Below the pieces are notes generated by a model. The model saw nothing but the letters and a program-made list of their open reading frames with translations. It was not told the DNA's origin and ran no database searches. DNA of 39,840 nt, from positions 1 through 39,840 of the forward strand of contig UCEY01000038.1 in the NCBI GenBank assembly GCA_900471605.1, written 5' to 3'. Below, piece after piece: positions 16,978-26,104 of this stretch (the stretch's first letter is position 1; every line of letters starts with the position of its first letter). The stretch comes from Hyphomicrobiales bacterium (GTDB lineage Bacteria > Pseudomonadota > Alphaproteobacteria > Rhizobiales > Rhizobiaceae). A program made the translations under genes and the position numbers.

Positions 16978-17958
16978 GTGAAACTGCTGGTTACAGGCGC
17001 CACAGGGAAGGTAGGGCAGGCTTTCCTGCCGGCGCTCCTGTCTGATCTCCGTTTCGCGGATTGGGAGGTGGCGGCGCTTTGCAACAACAGGACCATCGAC
17101 CCTTCGGACCGCCTGTCCGTCGTCGCCGGTTCCATGTCGGATTCAGCCGTGGTCGCCGAGGCCCTGCAGGGGGTGAGCCATGTGATCCACATGGCCGCCG
17201 TCAAGGAAACACCGGAACAGATTTTCGATGTCGCGCTGAAGGGCCTTTTCCTGCTGCTTGACGCGTTCCGCAAATCCGATACCGCCCGGCAGTTCATTCT
17301 TCTCAGCGGCGATTGCACCGTGGGTCATATCTTCCAGCGCTACGACGAGCCGATCACGGAAGACGCGCCGCGCCGCGCCTACAAGGGCTGCTATGCCCTG
17401 ACCAAGACCCTGGAGGAGGTGATGCTGGAGCAATTCGGCATCCAGTATGGCGTGAATTGGACGACCCTGCGATCGCCCTGGATCATGGAAAAGGATGACT
17501 TCCGCTTCGCGCTTGCTCTGGGCGACGACCAGTTCGGCGGCCCGAACTGGTCGGAACTGATCGACGCAGATGCGCTCGAACAGTTCCGCATGGGCGGCTA
17601 TGCGCCCGTCATGCGCGACGCCGGGGGCGGCTACCTGAGGCGCAATTTCGTCCATGTCGACGATCTGGTCGGCGCGATCCTGGCTGCCATCGACAACCCG
17701 CACGCCGCCGGCCAACTCTTCAACATTTCAATGGACCGGCCAGTGGATTACGGCGATCTCGGCGCCCGTTTGGCGGCACGGCATGGATTGCAGCCGATCG
17801 AGATCGACACCCCGTTTCACAGCAATTGGCTCGACAATTCCAAGGCGAAAATGCTGCTTGGCTGGGCACCGCAGGTCGATCTCGAGCAGATGATCGATCG
17901 CGCATGGCGTTACGAGCGTGCGGACAACGACCCGCGCATTGTCTGGTATCCCGGCTGA
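16978..17958 (+). CDS. NAD(P)-dependent epimerase/dehydratase (extended SDR)
   Basis: This 326-aa cytoplasmic enzyme has the Rossmann motif TGATGKVG (residues 6-13), a catalytic Ser near 110 (LLSGDC), and the YALTK pair with Tyr139 and Lys143. Extended SDRs epimerise, dehydrate or oxidise sugars or nucleotide sugars. The start is GTG, with AGGGAG six bases upstream. It is the first gene of the plus-strand operon and lies 38 bp before a sugar-binding protein gene, so it probably acts on the imported sugar (for instance as a sugar or uronate dehydrogenase). The exact reaction cannot be read from the sequence. Confidence 0.85.
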   Translation: MKLLVTGATGKVGQAFLPALLSDLRFADWEVAALCNNRTIDPSDRLSVVAGSMSDSAVVAEALQGVSHVIHMAAVKETPEQIFDVALKGLFLLLDAFRKSDTARQFILLSGDCTVGHIFQRYDEPITEDAPRRAYKGCYALTKTLEEVMLEQFGIQYGVNWTTLRSPWIMEKDDFRFALALGDDQFGGPNWSELIDADALEQFRMGGYAPVMRDAGGGYLRRNFVHVDDLVGAILAAIDNPHAAGQLFNISMDRPVDYGDLGARLAARHGLQPIEIDTPFHSNWLDNSKAKMLLGWAPQVDLEQMIDRAWRYERADNDPRIVWYPG

Positions 17959-17996
17959 GGCATGAGGCCTTGATCGGTGTAAGAGGAGGAAAGAAA

Positions 17997-18989
17997 ATGA
18001 AAATCACTATTTTGGCAATGGCGGTCATGTCAGTTGCGGCGCTTGCTGCGGCGCCGGCCGCAGCGCAAGGCAAGAAGACTTTGGCGATCGTCGTCAAGGG
18101 TCTCGACAATCCGTTCTTCGAGCAGATCAATCTCGGCTGCAAGAAGTGGAAGTCGGAGAATGCGAGTAGTGAATATGAATGCCTCTATACCGGTCCGGCC
18201 TCATCAGCGGACGAGGCCGGCGAGGTCCAGATCGTCGATGACCTGCTGACGAAAGGCGTTGCAGCCATCGCCATTTCGCCTTCGAACGCGCCGGCCATGG
18301 CGACCCGCATCAAGGCCATAGCCCCGTCCGTTCCGGTCATGACTGTCGATGCGGACTTTCTCGAGAAGGACCATGCTCTGCGTAAGACCTATCTGGGCAC
18401 CGATAACTACCTGATGGGCGTGAAGATGGCCGAGCAGACAATGAAGCTGAAGCCCAAGGGCGGATCGGTCTGCCTGCAACTCGGCAACGTGGCCGCGGCC
18501 AATATCAATGCCCGCGCCCAAGGCTTCCGCGACACCATCGGCGGCGCCAAGAACATCGATCGCTTGACCGGACAGGGCGGTTGGAAGGAAATCGCGGGGT
18601 GCCCGGTTTACACCAATGACCAGGCAGACCTTGCTAACCAGCAGATGTCGGATGTGTTCACTGCAAATCCCACACTTGACGCCTTTATCCTGGTCGGCGG
18701 CTGGGCGCAGTTTGCCCCGCAGGCCTATGCGCAGGTCACGGACCAGGTGATGCCCAAGCTCAAGAGCAAAGAGTTGATCATTGTCGCCGGCGATACGCTG
18801 CCGCCGCAGACCAAGGCCTTCCGCGAAGGTCGCAGCCATTCGCAGGTCGGCCAGCGCCCCTTCGAGATGGGCTACAAGGCGCCTGACGTCATGATCAAGC
18901 TGATCAAGGGCGAGAAAGTGGCCGATCCGCTGTTTACCGGCCTTGACGTTTGCAACCTCGAAGATCCGGGTTTCTGCGCCAAGAACTAG
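17997..18989 (+). CDS. Periplasmic sugar-binding protein (FrcB-like)
   Basis: The protein has 330 aa with a signal peptide (MKITILAMAVMSVAALAA, cleavage near AAAQG) and a type I periplasmic-binding fold: KGLDNPFFEQ near the start, IAISPSNAPAMATRI, and FILVGGWAQFA late. It delivers a monosaccharide to a CUT2 importer. GGAGG lies just upstream of ATG 17997. The KGLDNPFF opening and four Cys residues recall FrcB-type fructose binders. I pair it with the single-domain ATPase and permease across the divergent promoter, an inference from gene order. Confidence 0.88.
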   Translation: MKITILAMAVMSVAALAAAPAAAQGKKTLAIVVKGLDNPFFEQINLGCKKWKSENASSEYECLYTGPASSADEAGEVQIVDDLLTKGVAAIAISPSNAPAMATRIKAIAPSVPVMTVDADFLEKDHALRKTYLGTDNYLMGVKMAEQTMKLKPKGGSVCLQLGNVAAANINARAQGFRDTIGGAKNIDRLTGQGGWKEIAGCPVYTNDQADLANQQMSDVFTANPTLDAFILVGGWAQFAPQAYAQVTDQVMPKLKSKELIIVAGDTLPPQTKAFREGRSHSQVGQRPFEMGYKAPDVMIKLIKGEKVADPLFTGLDVCNLEDPGFCAKN

Positions 18990-18996
18990 TGCGAAC

Positions 18997-19046
18997 CCAT
19001 GCCAGGGACCGAGGTGCCGGTCCGTCTCAAGGCTCCTTTGGCATGG
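18997..19046 (+). terminator. Nested stem-loop after the first sugar-binding protein gene
   Basis: An outer 8-bp inverted repeat (CCATGCCA at 18997-19004 with TGGCATGG at 19039-19046) encloses an inner 6-bp stem (GGACCG with CGGTCC, 19006-19023). No T-run follows, so it may protect the transcript's 3' end or act as a weak terminator before the next promoter. Confidence 0.5.
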
Positions 19047-19051
19047 CACGA

Positions 19052-19066
19052 ATTATTACTAATAAT
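19052..19066. promoter_or_regulatory. LacI operator candidate, perfect palindrome
   Basis: ATTATTA, C, TAATAAT is a perfect 7-1-7 palindrome about 75 bp before the second binding-protein gene. Thirteen bases at 19056-19068 match, in inverse orientation, the element at 16926-16938. The shared sequence in two promoter regions of one sugar locus points to a common regulator, most likely the LacI protein encoded nearby. Confidence 0.6.
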
Positions 19067-19139
19067 ATCAACATAGCCACCAGATGTGAAACCGTGTTTA
19101 GCGCGATCCTTAAGGAATGGGGTCGCGGGGAGGAGCAAC

Positions 19140-20087
19140 ATGAAACGTCTCAATTCGCTGATGTTTGCCGTAGGCCTGGTGTTTGCCGCCAGTCCGTCAC
19201 TTGCCGAGGACAAGCCGGCGCTCGCCTTTGTCGTGAACGCCGCGTCCGATTTCTGGAAATTGGCTGAGGCTGGCGTGAAGGCGGCCCGGGCCGAATTGCC
19301 GGGTTACGACCTGCAGTTCCGCTACCCGGCCCAGGGGACCGCCGCCCTGCAGAATGCACTGATGGACGACCTGGTCGCCGCCGGGGCGGATGCGATCATG
19401 ATCTCGTCGGCCGATCCGAAAAACTCGATTGGCGCCTTCAACAGGATCGCGGCCCAGGTGCCGCTGTTCACCACCGATAGCGATGCACCCGCCAGCAAGC
19501 GCATCGCCTATCTGGGTTCGTCCAATACGGATGCTGGAGTCCAGGCCGGCGAGATAGCACGGGTGGCCATGCCAAAGGGCGGAAAATGTATGGGCTTCGT
19601 CGGCTTTCTGGGGGCCGACAATGCCGTCGAACGGATCGCAGGGTTCCGCAAGGCGGTCGAAGGATCAGGCATAGAGTTGGTCGATGTGCGTGGCGACGAT
19701 GTCGATTTCGCCCGCGCCCGGTCGAATGTCGATGACGTGCTGGCCGCCAGTCCTGACATCACCTGCATGGTCGGCTTCTATTCCTATAATCCGCCCAAGA
19801 TCTACGAAGCGCTGCAGGCGGCCGGCAAGCTGGGAAAAGTCCAGGTCATCGGCTTCGACGAAGATCCCGTCACGCTCGGCGCTGTGAGGGAAGGCAAATT
19901 CGCCGGAACGGTGGTCCAGGATCCCTATCAATGGGGATACCAGGGCATGAAGCTGATGGCCGCCTACCTGAAGGGCGACAAGTCGCAGGTACCGGCAAAC
20001 GGCCTGATCATCGTGCCGACCAAGAAGATCGACAAAGGCAATGTCGATGCCTTCGCCGCCGAGTTGAAGGCGCGCGTGGGAAAATAG
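19140..20087 (+). CDS. Periplasmic sugar-binding protein (RbsB-like)
   Basis: The protein has 315 aa with a signal peptide (LMFAVGLVFAASPSLA, cleavage before EDKPA) and a type I binding fold: FVVNAASDFWKLAEAG, AIMISSADPKNSIGAF, and VIGFDEDPVTLGAV. The start is ATG 19140 with GAGGAG upstream. It belongs with the following two-domain ATPase and permease, forming a complete CUT2 importer. It is only distantly similar to the binding protein at 17997, so the two importers probably take different sugars or anomers. Confidence 0.9.
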   Translation: MKRLNSLMFAVGLVFAASPSLAEDKPALAFVVNAASDFWKLAEAGVKAARAELPGYDLQFRYPAQGTAALQNALMDDLVAAGADAIMISSADPKNSIGAFNRIAAQVPLFTTDSDAPASKRIAYLGSSNTDAGVQAGEIARVAMPKGGKCMGFVGFLGADNAVERIAGFRKAVEGSGIELVDVRGDDVDFARARSNVDDVLAASPDITCMVGFYSYNPPKIYEALQAAGKLGKVQVIGFDEDPVTLGAVREGKFAGTVVQDPYQWGYQGMKLMAAYLKGDKSQVPANGLIIVPTKKIDKGNVDAFAAELKARVGK

Positions 20088-20109
20088 AAGTCGTCTCCAA
20101 AACTGTCCC

Positions 20110-20140
20110 TGCTGCACGAACTCCCGTGGTTCGTGCAGCA
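20110..20140 (+). other. Intercistronic stem-loop
   Basis: TGCTGCACGAAC and GTTCGTGCAGCA form a perfect 12-bp stem with a 7-nt loop, between the binding-protein and ATPase genes. No U-tract follows. Such hairpins commonly stabilise the upstream segment so that the binding protein is made in excess over the membrane components. Confidence 0.7.
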
Positions 20141-20170
20141 CCTATGCGCCCCTGCCATCCGGGAGTTTCG

Positions 20171-21676
20171 ATGACGGCCTATCGGCAAAAGGACATATCG
20201 CTCGACCTTCTGGGGATTACCAAGGTCTATCCGGGAGCAATCGCCCTCAACAATGTCTCGCTGAGCATTCGCGGCGGCGAGGTGGTCGGCCTGGTTGGAG
20301 AAAACGGTGCGGGAAAATCCACACTGATGAACGTGCTAAGCGGCGCAATCGCACCTGACGAGGGCCGCATCATCATCGATGGCGAGGAAGTGACATCGCT
20401 GACATCGGCGCGCGTGCATGAGCGCGGCATCGCCCTCGTCCACCAGGAACTCAATCCGTTTTCCAATCTTGATGTAACGGCAAACGTGCTTCTGGGGCGG
20501 GAGATCAGGCGCGGCATGTTCGGCTTTCTCGACCAGGCCGCCATGGAGCGCAAGGTCGCGCCGATCCTCGCCAGGCTGGATACTCGTTTCGGTCCGAATG
20601 ACGCTGTCTCCGGCTTGTCCCTGGCCGACCAGCAATTGCTTGAAATCGCCCGTGCGCTTTCGATCGATCCGCGCCTGCTCATTCTCGACGAACCCACGTC
20701 CAGCCTGACCCTGTCCGAGACCAAGCGTCTTCTTGACGTAATCAGGCAGTTGAGCGCCGACGGCGTGGCGGTGCTGTTCATCACCCACCGCCTGGCTGAA
20801 ATCGAGGAGGTGGCGAGCCGCGTCGTGGTCCTGCGTGACGGCCGCAATGCCGGAACCCTCGGTTGCGGCGAAATCACCAAGGACGCCATGATCCGGCTGA
20901 TGATCGGCCGCGATGTCGGCCAGTTCTATGAAAAGGCAGAGCATGACCCCGGCAGGCCGGTCCTGGAATTGAAGGGACTGCGCACAAAGGCCTATCCGCA
21001 GCATCCGCTCGACCTTTGCCTGCGCGCGGGCGAGATCCTGTGTCTGACGGGCCTCGTGGGCGCGGGGCGGACGGAGCTTGTCCGCGCGCTTTTTGGCATA
21101 GACCGCATCGAGGGGGGTGTGCTGGAGATCGAGGGCCAGCGGCTCGTCGGCCATTCCGTTCCAGCCGCCATCGCCGCCGGCCTCTGCCTGGTGCCGGAGG
21201 ATCGCAAGACGGAAGGCCTTTTTCTCGATTTCTCGATCACCGAGAACATCGCCATGCCGAGCCATGCTGCGCTGTCGCGGCTCGGATTTGTCGATATAGG
21301 CGCCGAGGCCGCCCTGGCTGAGGCATCGCGGCACAAACTGAACATCAAGACGGCGGGCCTCGGTCGCGCGGCGGCAGAAATGTCAGGTGGCAACCAGCAG
21401 AAGGTGGTCTTGGCCAAATGGCTGGCAATGAAACCCAGGATCATCATTCTGGACGAGCCCACACGCGGTATCGATGTCGGCGCTAAGGCGGAAGTCTACC
21501 GCCTGATGCAGGCGCTAGCCGTCGATGGCGTAGCGCTGCTGATGATCTCGTCGGACATGGAAGAGGTAATCGGGATATCGGATCGGGTCGCCGTCATGTG
21601 CCGCGGTCGCATCGCCGGTACGCTCGCGCGCGATCAACTGACCGAGGAGACCATTCTCCAACTGGCCGTGGAATAG
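20171..21676 (+). CDS. Sugar ABC transporter ATPase, two-domain (RbsA-like)
   Basis: This 501-aa protein has two fused ABC domains. The first has Walker A GENGAGKST and Walker B LLILDEPTSS, with a degenerate signature (LSLADQQ). The second has a degenerate P-loop (GLVGAGRTEL) but a good signature (MSGGNQQKVVLAKWL) and Walker B IIILDEPTRG. This asymmetric pattern is normal for RbsA/MglA/XylG. ATG 20171 has GGGAG upstream; the frame runs further upstream but only across the binding-protein gene. It energises uptake with the binding protein before it and the permease after it. Confidence 0.93.
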   Translation: MTAYRQKDISLDLLGITKVYPGAIALNNVSLSIRGGEVVGLVGENGAGKSTLMNVLSGAIAPDEGRIIIDGEEVTSLTSARVHERGIALVHQELNPFSNLDVTANVLLGREIRRGMFGFLDQAAMERKVAPILARLDTRFGPNDAVSGLSLADQQLLEIARALSIDPRLLILDEPTSSLTLSETKRLLDVIRQLSADGVAVLFITHRLAEIEEVASRVVVLRDGRNAGTLGCGEITKDAMIRLMIGRDVGQFYEKAEHDPGRPVLELKGLRTKAYPQHPLDLCLRAGEILCLTGLVGAGRTELVRALFGIDRIEGGVLEIEGQRLVGHSVPAAIAAGLCLVPEDRKTEGLFLDFSITENIAMPSHAALSRLGFVDIGAEAALAEASRHKLNIKTAGLGRAAAEMSGGNQQKVVLAKWLAMKPRIIILDEPTRGIDVGAKAEVYRLMQALAVDGVALLMISSDMEEVIGISDRVAVMCRGRIAGTLARDQLTEETILQLAVE

Positions 21677-21688
21677 GAACGCCGTAGC

Positions 21689-22687
21689 ATGCAGAAAAAA
21701 GATATCGGGTTAGCCACGCTTGTGATGACCGTCGGCGCAATCGTCGCCGTGATGAATCCACGATTCCTGTCGCCGATCAACCTGGCCAACACGGCAAACC
21801 TGATCGGCCTGTTCGGGTTGTTCTCCATTGCCGAGGCTTTCGTCATCGTCACGGCGGGCATCGAACTGTCCATCGGCTCGGTGATCGCGTTGATAGGCGT
21901 CATTTTTGTCGATCTAATCGCCAGCTTCGGCGTTCCCTGGCCAGTTGCACTTGCAATCGTGATGGCGCTGTCAGTCACCATCGGCCTTCTGCACGGCTGG
22001 CTGATAACCCGCCTCAAGCTTCAGCCTTTCGTCGTCACGCTCTGCGGGCTCCTGATCTATCGCGGCATTGCTCGCTTCTACACCAGAGATGGCACGGCAG
22101 GCTTCACCTTCGGGTCCGACTTTCCGATGCTGGAATATCTGATCGCGGGCCGCACAGTCGGCGTGCCGCATTCCGTCGTCGCGTTCCTGCTGGTAGCTGT
22201 TGCCGCCTGGTTTCTCCTGCACCGGACGGTGCTCGGTCGGCATCTTTTTGCCGTCGGCAAAAATCCCCAGGCGGCGAGCTTTTCAGGTATCGACACCACC
22301 AGCGTCATCATCCAAGCCTATGTGCTTTGCGCTTTCCTGACAGGCATTTCGGCGGTGTTTTTCGCCATGTATACCCGCTCTGTCCAGCCTTCATCCCACG
22401 GCAATTTCTACGAACTGTACGGCATAGCCGCCGCGGTCCTGGGTGGTTTCTCCCTGCGGGGTGGCGAGGGGTCGATCATCGGCGTGGTGCTGGGCGTGAT
22501 CCTTCTTCAGGTCCTGCAAAATCTCGTCAATCTCTTGGGCATTCCCTCTTCACTGAATTTCGCCGTCATGGGCAGCGTCATCCTTGCAGGCGTGATCGCC
22601 GACACGCAGTTTTCCCGCTACCGCGACGCCCGCAGGCAGGCCATTGCCATGGCCGCCTTGGAAGACACTAGCAAGCCTCAAGCGTGA
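21689..22687 (+). CDS. CUT2 sugar ABC transporter permease (RbsC-like)
   Basis: This 332-aa polytopic membrane protein of the BPD_transp_2 family has ELSIGSVIALIGV and GGFSLRGGEGSIIGVVLG as family hallmarks. It starts 12 bp after the ATPase stop with AGGAA upstream, and it ends the operon. It forms the membrane pore of the second importer. No strong terminator is obvious before the next promoter at about 22840. Confidence 0.9.
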   Translation: MQKKDIGLATLVMTVGAIVAVMNPRFLSPINLANTANLIGLFGLFSIAEAFVIVTAGIELSIGSVIALIGVIFVDLIASFGVPWPVALAIVMALSVTIGLLHGWLITRLKLQPFVVTLCGLLIYRGIARFYTRDGTAGFTFGSDFPMLEYLIAGRTVGVPHSVVAFLLVAVAAWFLLHRTVLGRHLFAVGKNPQAASFSGIDTTSVIIQAYVLCAFLTGISAVFFAMYTRSVQPSSHGNFYELYGIAAAVLGGFSLRGGEGSIIGVVLGVILLQVLQNLVNLLGIPSSLNFAVMGSVILAGVIADTQFSRYRDARRQAIAMAALEDTSKPQA

Positions 22688-22841
22688 GTTGAGAGCTTCT
22701 CACGGATGTTGCGATTGCAGGGGGCGTGAAGGCTTTCGGGCTCTCTCCAGTCAACCGTCGAGACCGCAACGACTAGCCTTCCCCACCCATTTGCCATCCG
22801 TCTCCTTGAAGGATTCGAAGTTGCGACGGCAGTTTTAGTAC

Positions 22842-22884
22842 TTGCAACCACGTGCACACGTGTGCAAATATGCACACGTGTGCA
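22842..22884 (+). promoter_or_regulatory. Promoter with two palindromic LacI operators
   Basis: Two perfect copies of the 14-bp self-complementary sequence TGCACACGTGTGCA lie at 22853-22866 and 22871-22884, centres 18 bp apart. A possible -35 (TTGCAA, 22842-22847) and weak -10 (AAATAT, 22866-22871) flank the first copy, so bound repressor would block RNA polymerase. The sites end 17 bp before the phosphatase start codon. A 12/14 copy recurs upstream of the importer operon at 27325-27338. The LacI protein encoded between these sites is the likely ligand. Confidence 0.75.
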
Positions 22885-22901
22885 TCAATCGGACAACGCG
22901 A

Positions 22902-23747
22902 ATGTCAGGCAAATCCTCCTATTCGAATGATCTTTCTGGTCGTGCCCTGTTATGCAAGGACGTGATCCGGGCTGCGGGCGCACTCGTGTTGAAGGGCTTT
23001 CAGAAAAACACCGGCCGCGCCTTTTCCATGAAAGGTCCGCAGGACTTTCTCACCGAAACGGATGCGGCCTCGGAAGCGCTGATCTGCAGCACCATTTCCA
23101 AGCATTTTCCCGATGATGGCTTTCTCGGGGAAGAAGGAGGCGGGAAGGTTACCGATCGCCTTTGGATCGTCGACCCGATCGATGGAACAGCCAATTTCGT
23201 CAGAGGAATTCCGCATTTCTGCATTTCGATCGCCTATGTGGAGAACAACGACTGGAAAATCGGCGCGATCTACAATCCAGCCCAGGATGAGCTCTATTTC
23301 GCTTGCCGCGGCGCCGGTGCGACGCTGAATGATAAGGAAATCAGCGTCTCTGCCACAGGAACATTCGATACGGCTTCGGTCGAAATGGGTTGGTCTGGCC
23401 GCGTACCGAACGAAATCTACATTCGGACGATCAGCGAACTGCTCGCACTCGGGACGAATGTACGGCGAACCGGATCCGGCGCGATGGCACTTGCCTATGT
23501 GGCCGACGGCCGTTCCGATGCATATATCGAGTTGCACATGAACTCCTGGGACTGTGCTGCCGGGCTTCTGCTGGTCGAGGAAGCCGGCGGTGTCGTTTGT
23601 CCGTTCATGGAAATCGGCACTCTCGCCGAAGGCGGTCCCGTACTTGCCTCGACGCGGGCTATCGCCGCGGGCGTAAGCCAGGCAAGCCGAATTCCGGTCG
23701 CCACGCCACATCTCGTCGCCACTGACCTGCAGCGCGCCAGAGGATAA
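22902..23747 (+). CDS. Inositol-monophosphatase-family phosphatase 1
   Basis: The protein has 281 aa from ATG 22902. All metal-binding motifs of the Mg2+-dependent, Li+-sensitive phosphatase family are present: LGEEGG (Glu77/Glu78), DPIDGTANF with Asp91 and Asp94, and NSWDCAAG with Asp217. Members hydrolyse inositol phosphate, histidinol phosphate, fructose bisphosphate, PAP or other sugar phosphates, so the substrate is open. There is no signal peptide, so it acts in the cytoplasm. A longer frame to 22842 runs through the operators and is not a credible start. It is the first gene of the operon with the CX5R phosphatase and the metallophosphoesterase. Confidence 0.9.
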   Translation: MSGKSSYSNDLSGRALLCKDVIRAAGALVLKGFQKNTGRAFSMKGPQDFLTETDAASEALICSTISKHFPDDGFLGEEGGGKVTDRLWIVDPIDGTANFVRGIPHFCISIAYVENNDWKIGAIYNPAQDELYFACRGAGATLNDKEISVSATGTFDTASVEMGWSGRVPNEIYIRTISELLALGTNVRRTGSGAMALAYVADGRSDAYIELHMNSWDCAAGLLLVEEAGGVVCPFMEIGTLAEGGPVLASTRAIAAGVSQASRIPVATPHLVATDLQRARG

Positions 23748-23793
23748 CAATAAAGCGTCGGGAAGTATAAGCTGCCGGCGGAGAGGAAACGAC

Positions 23794-24417
23794 ATGGATG
23801 CGCCAATTTATGCTCGCCCGGATATCAGCCTGATCGGCCGTGGGCTCGGGCCACATGGCGCCGATCTCTACATCGGCGGCAGGGAGGGCGCCAGCAATCG
23901 CGAGATGCTGAAACGCCATGGCATCACGGTCGTCGTGAACTGTGCGGTCAATCTCGATATCAACCTTGTAACAGCACCGGACGGCCCCTCATCCGAAGAA
24001 ATTTGCGGCAGCGGCTTCGCGAATGTTCGCTACTACAAGGTTGGGCTGATTGATGGCGAGGGCAGCCCGGATACAATGATGCTGGGTGCCTATTATATCC
24101 TCGACGGCGCCCTGCGCCAGAGCATGCCGAAAAGGGAAACCTATCCGTTTCCCGACGGCGGCAATATTCTCGTCAGTTGCCGCAGCGGTCGCAGTCGCTC
24201 CGTTTCGCTCGTGGCACTGTTCCTTCACAAGAAGCAGCCGCACCTGTATCCGACACTGGACGCGGCCGTCTCCCATATTCGCGAACATCGCGAACTGCGT
24301 CCGGACGAGTGGTTTGAAACACCGAAGCCTATGCTTTACGAGGCTGCTCGTCGCGCATCGAAATGGATCGACCTGATCGCCGCGGCGCCATCGGATAACC
24401 TTATCTCCAATGCCTAA
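23794..24417 (+). CDS. Dual-specificity/tyrosine-phosphatase-like protein 1
   Basis: This 207-aa cytoplasmic protein has the P-loop CRSGRSRS (Cys129 nucleophile, Arg135) of the CX5R phosphatases and a candidate general acid Asp87 in GLIDGEG. The residue before the Cys is Ser, not the usual His. The fold matches small dual-specificity phosphatases, some of which act on phospho-sugars, inositol phosphates or lipids, not proteins. Given the IMPase before it and the metallophosphoesterase after it (8-bp overlap), a small-molecule substrate seems likelier than phosphoprotein. A clear paralogue is at 35102-35749. Confidence 0.82.
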   Translation: MDAPIYARPDISLIGRGLGPHGADLYIGGREGASNREMLKRHGITVVVNCAVNLDINLVTAPDGPSSEEICGSGFANVRYYKVGLIDGEGSPDTMMLGAYYILDGALRQSMPKRETYPFPDGGNILVSCRSGRSRSVSLVALFLHKKQPHLYPTLDAAVSHIREHRELRPDEWFETPKPMLYEAARRASKWIDLIAAAPSDNLISNA

Positions 24418-26074
24418 ATTGCCCGCTGTCGCCATCATCGCCGATGCGCACTTCCATGACGTAAAGGCTGGGTTCGATTTTCCCGGCACCACGATCGACG
24501 GTGAGCGAATGGCGCTTCGCACCTGGGTCGACACGCGCCAATCCACGCGAGTGTTCAATGAAAGTACGCAGGCCCTCTTCGCCGCATTGGATGAGGTGAA
24601 ACGGCGCGAGATCAGGCATGTCGTATTGCTCGGGGACTATTCGGACGATGGACAGCGCGAAACGCTCGCAAGCCTTCGAGAAATCCTGGCAAGGCATGCT
24701 CGCGAACACGGGACGAACTTCTACGCGCTTCCCGGCAATCATGACATTTTCGGCCCCGCTGGCCGCCATCACACCAAAGGATTTCTCGGCCAAAATGCCG
24801 AACCTCTGCAGGTGACCAGCGATAGCCAGAATACAGCGCCTGGCACCATTTTCAGCGCCGGCATGTTCTGTGAAGGTTACCCCGTTGGGCTGGGTGCGAT
24901 GGCAGAGTTCGGCTATTTTCGCCAACCGCATTATTTGCATTGGGAAACGCCCTTCGGTGCGTCCGATGCGATCGAGGCACGGCGATATGATGCGGTTTCG
25001 CCGGATGGCCGCAACCATTATCGGCTCATGGATGCCTCATACCTCGTCGAGCCGGAGGATGGACTTTGGCTCCTGATGATAGACGCAAACGTTTTCGAGC
25101 CGCGTGACGGATCCTACGTTACGGGGGAAGAGGCGGCCTTCATCGATAGTACCGCAGCGGGATGGAACGCGCTTTTGCGCTGCAAGCCGTTCATCATCGA
25201 TTGGGTCGCCGACGTCTCTTTGCGAGCCAAAGCCTTGGGCAAGACACCTCTTGCGTTTTCGCATTATCCTGCGCTCGATCCGTTCGATGGTGCGACTGGT
25301 GCCGAACGCGTGCTCTTCGGAGACACGAACGTGGCGCGCAGGACACCGCGTGCCGAAGTTGCGGACGGACTACTGAACGCCGGCATGGCTGTGCATTTCA
25401 GCGGACACCTGCATGTCGAGGGCGTTACGCGCCGGAGCCTCCGCAAGCGCGAGATCGTCAACGTTGCCGTTCCCTCACTGGTCGCCTATCCGGCCGCCTT
25501 TAAGCTCGCGAGGCCCAGCCTCGACAGCATCCAAGTCGAAACCGTGGAACTCTCTGGCCTGGCGCTCGATCAAAAAATCATCACCGCATATCGGCAGGAG
25601 AGCGATCGATCGGGCACACCGCAGGATGCAGCCTTCGACGCAATGAGCTACGGCGCCTACTTGCGGGCGCATAAGGAAGCTCTTGTCCATCATCGCTACT
25701 TCCCCAAGGAATGGCCGGCAGATGTCGTGAGTGCGGTATCAGACCTGAATCTTCTGGAGGTTTGCCGGATCATCGACAGCAAAGCGCCAGCGGATGACGA
25801 TCTGGCATCAATCGGCATGATCGACGCAATCGTCGATTGGTATTGCCTGAGGCAGGCGGCCACGCTGGCCTTGGATGACGTAACGGCCCAAAGGCGTGCT
25901 CTCTATCATAAGCTGGCGCAATCCTATGGTCGAGACCCCGCCCAAGGCAGCGACGGGACGGTCGGAACGTTTCTGGCTATCTTCTTCGGTGCATTTGCTG
26001 ATTTTCTGGGTCGCGCGGAGCGCGGGGCGAAGTGTTTCGAGATTTCTCTCAGGCAAAAGTCCGAGGCGGCGTGA
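24410..26074 (+). CDS. Calcineurin-like metallophosphoesterase
   Basis: This 554-aa protein carries the metal-site motifs in order: ADAHFH with Asp12 and His14, LLGDYSDDG (75-76), LPGNHD (109-112), FSHYP, and FSGHLHVEG. These bind two metal ions that hydrolyse phosphomono- or diesters. No signal peptide is seen, so it is cytoplasmic. The C-terminal 200 residues are helical and unassigned. It overlaps the previous gene by 8 bp, so its production is tied to the phosphatases. A phosphodiesterase role, splitting an imported diester before the monophosphatases act, would fit but is inferred. Confidence 0.85.
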   Translation: MPKLPAVAIIADAHFHDVKAGFDFPGTTIDGERMALRTWVDTRQSTRVFNESTQALFAALDEVKRREIRHVVLLGDYSDDGQRETLASLREILARHAREHGTNFYALPGNHDIFGPAGRHHTKGFLGQNAEPLQVTSDSQNTAPGTIFSAGMFCEGYPVGLGAMAEFGYFRQPHYLHWETPFGASDAIEARRYDAVSPDGRNHYRLMDASYLVEPEDGLWLLMIDANVFEPRDGSYVTGEEAAFIDSTAAGWNALLRCKPFIIDWVADVSLRAKALGKTPLAFSHYPALDPFDGATGAERVLFGDTNVARRTPRAEVADGLLNAGMAVHFSGHLHVEGVTRRSLRKREIVNVAVPSLVAYPAAFKLARPSLDSIQVETVELSGLALDQKIITAYRQESDRSGTPQDAAFDAMSYGAYLRAHKEALVHHRYFPKEWPADVVSAVSDLNLLEVCRIIDSKAPADDDLASIGMIDAIVDWYCLRQAATLALDDVTAQRRALYHKLAQSYGRDPAQGSDGTVGTFLAIFFGAFADFLGRAERGAKCFEISLRQKSEAA

Positions 26075-26104
26075 TCCGTAGAAGCCGATACCGATTGCCA
26101 AGTG

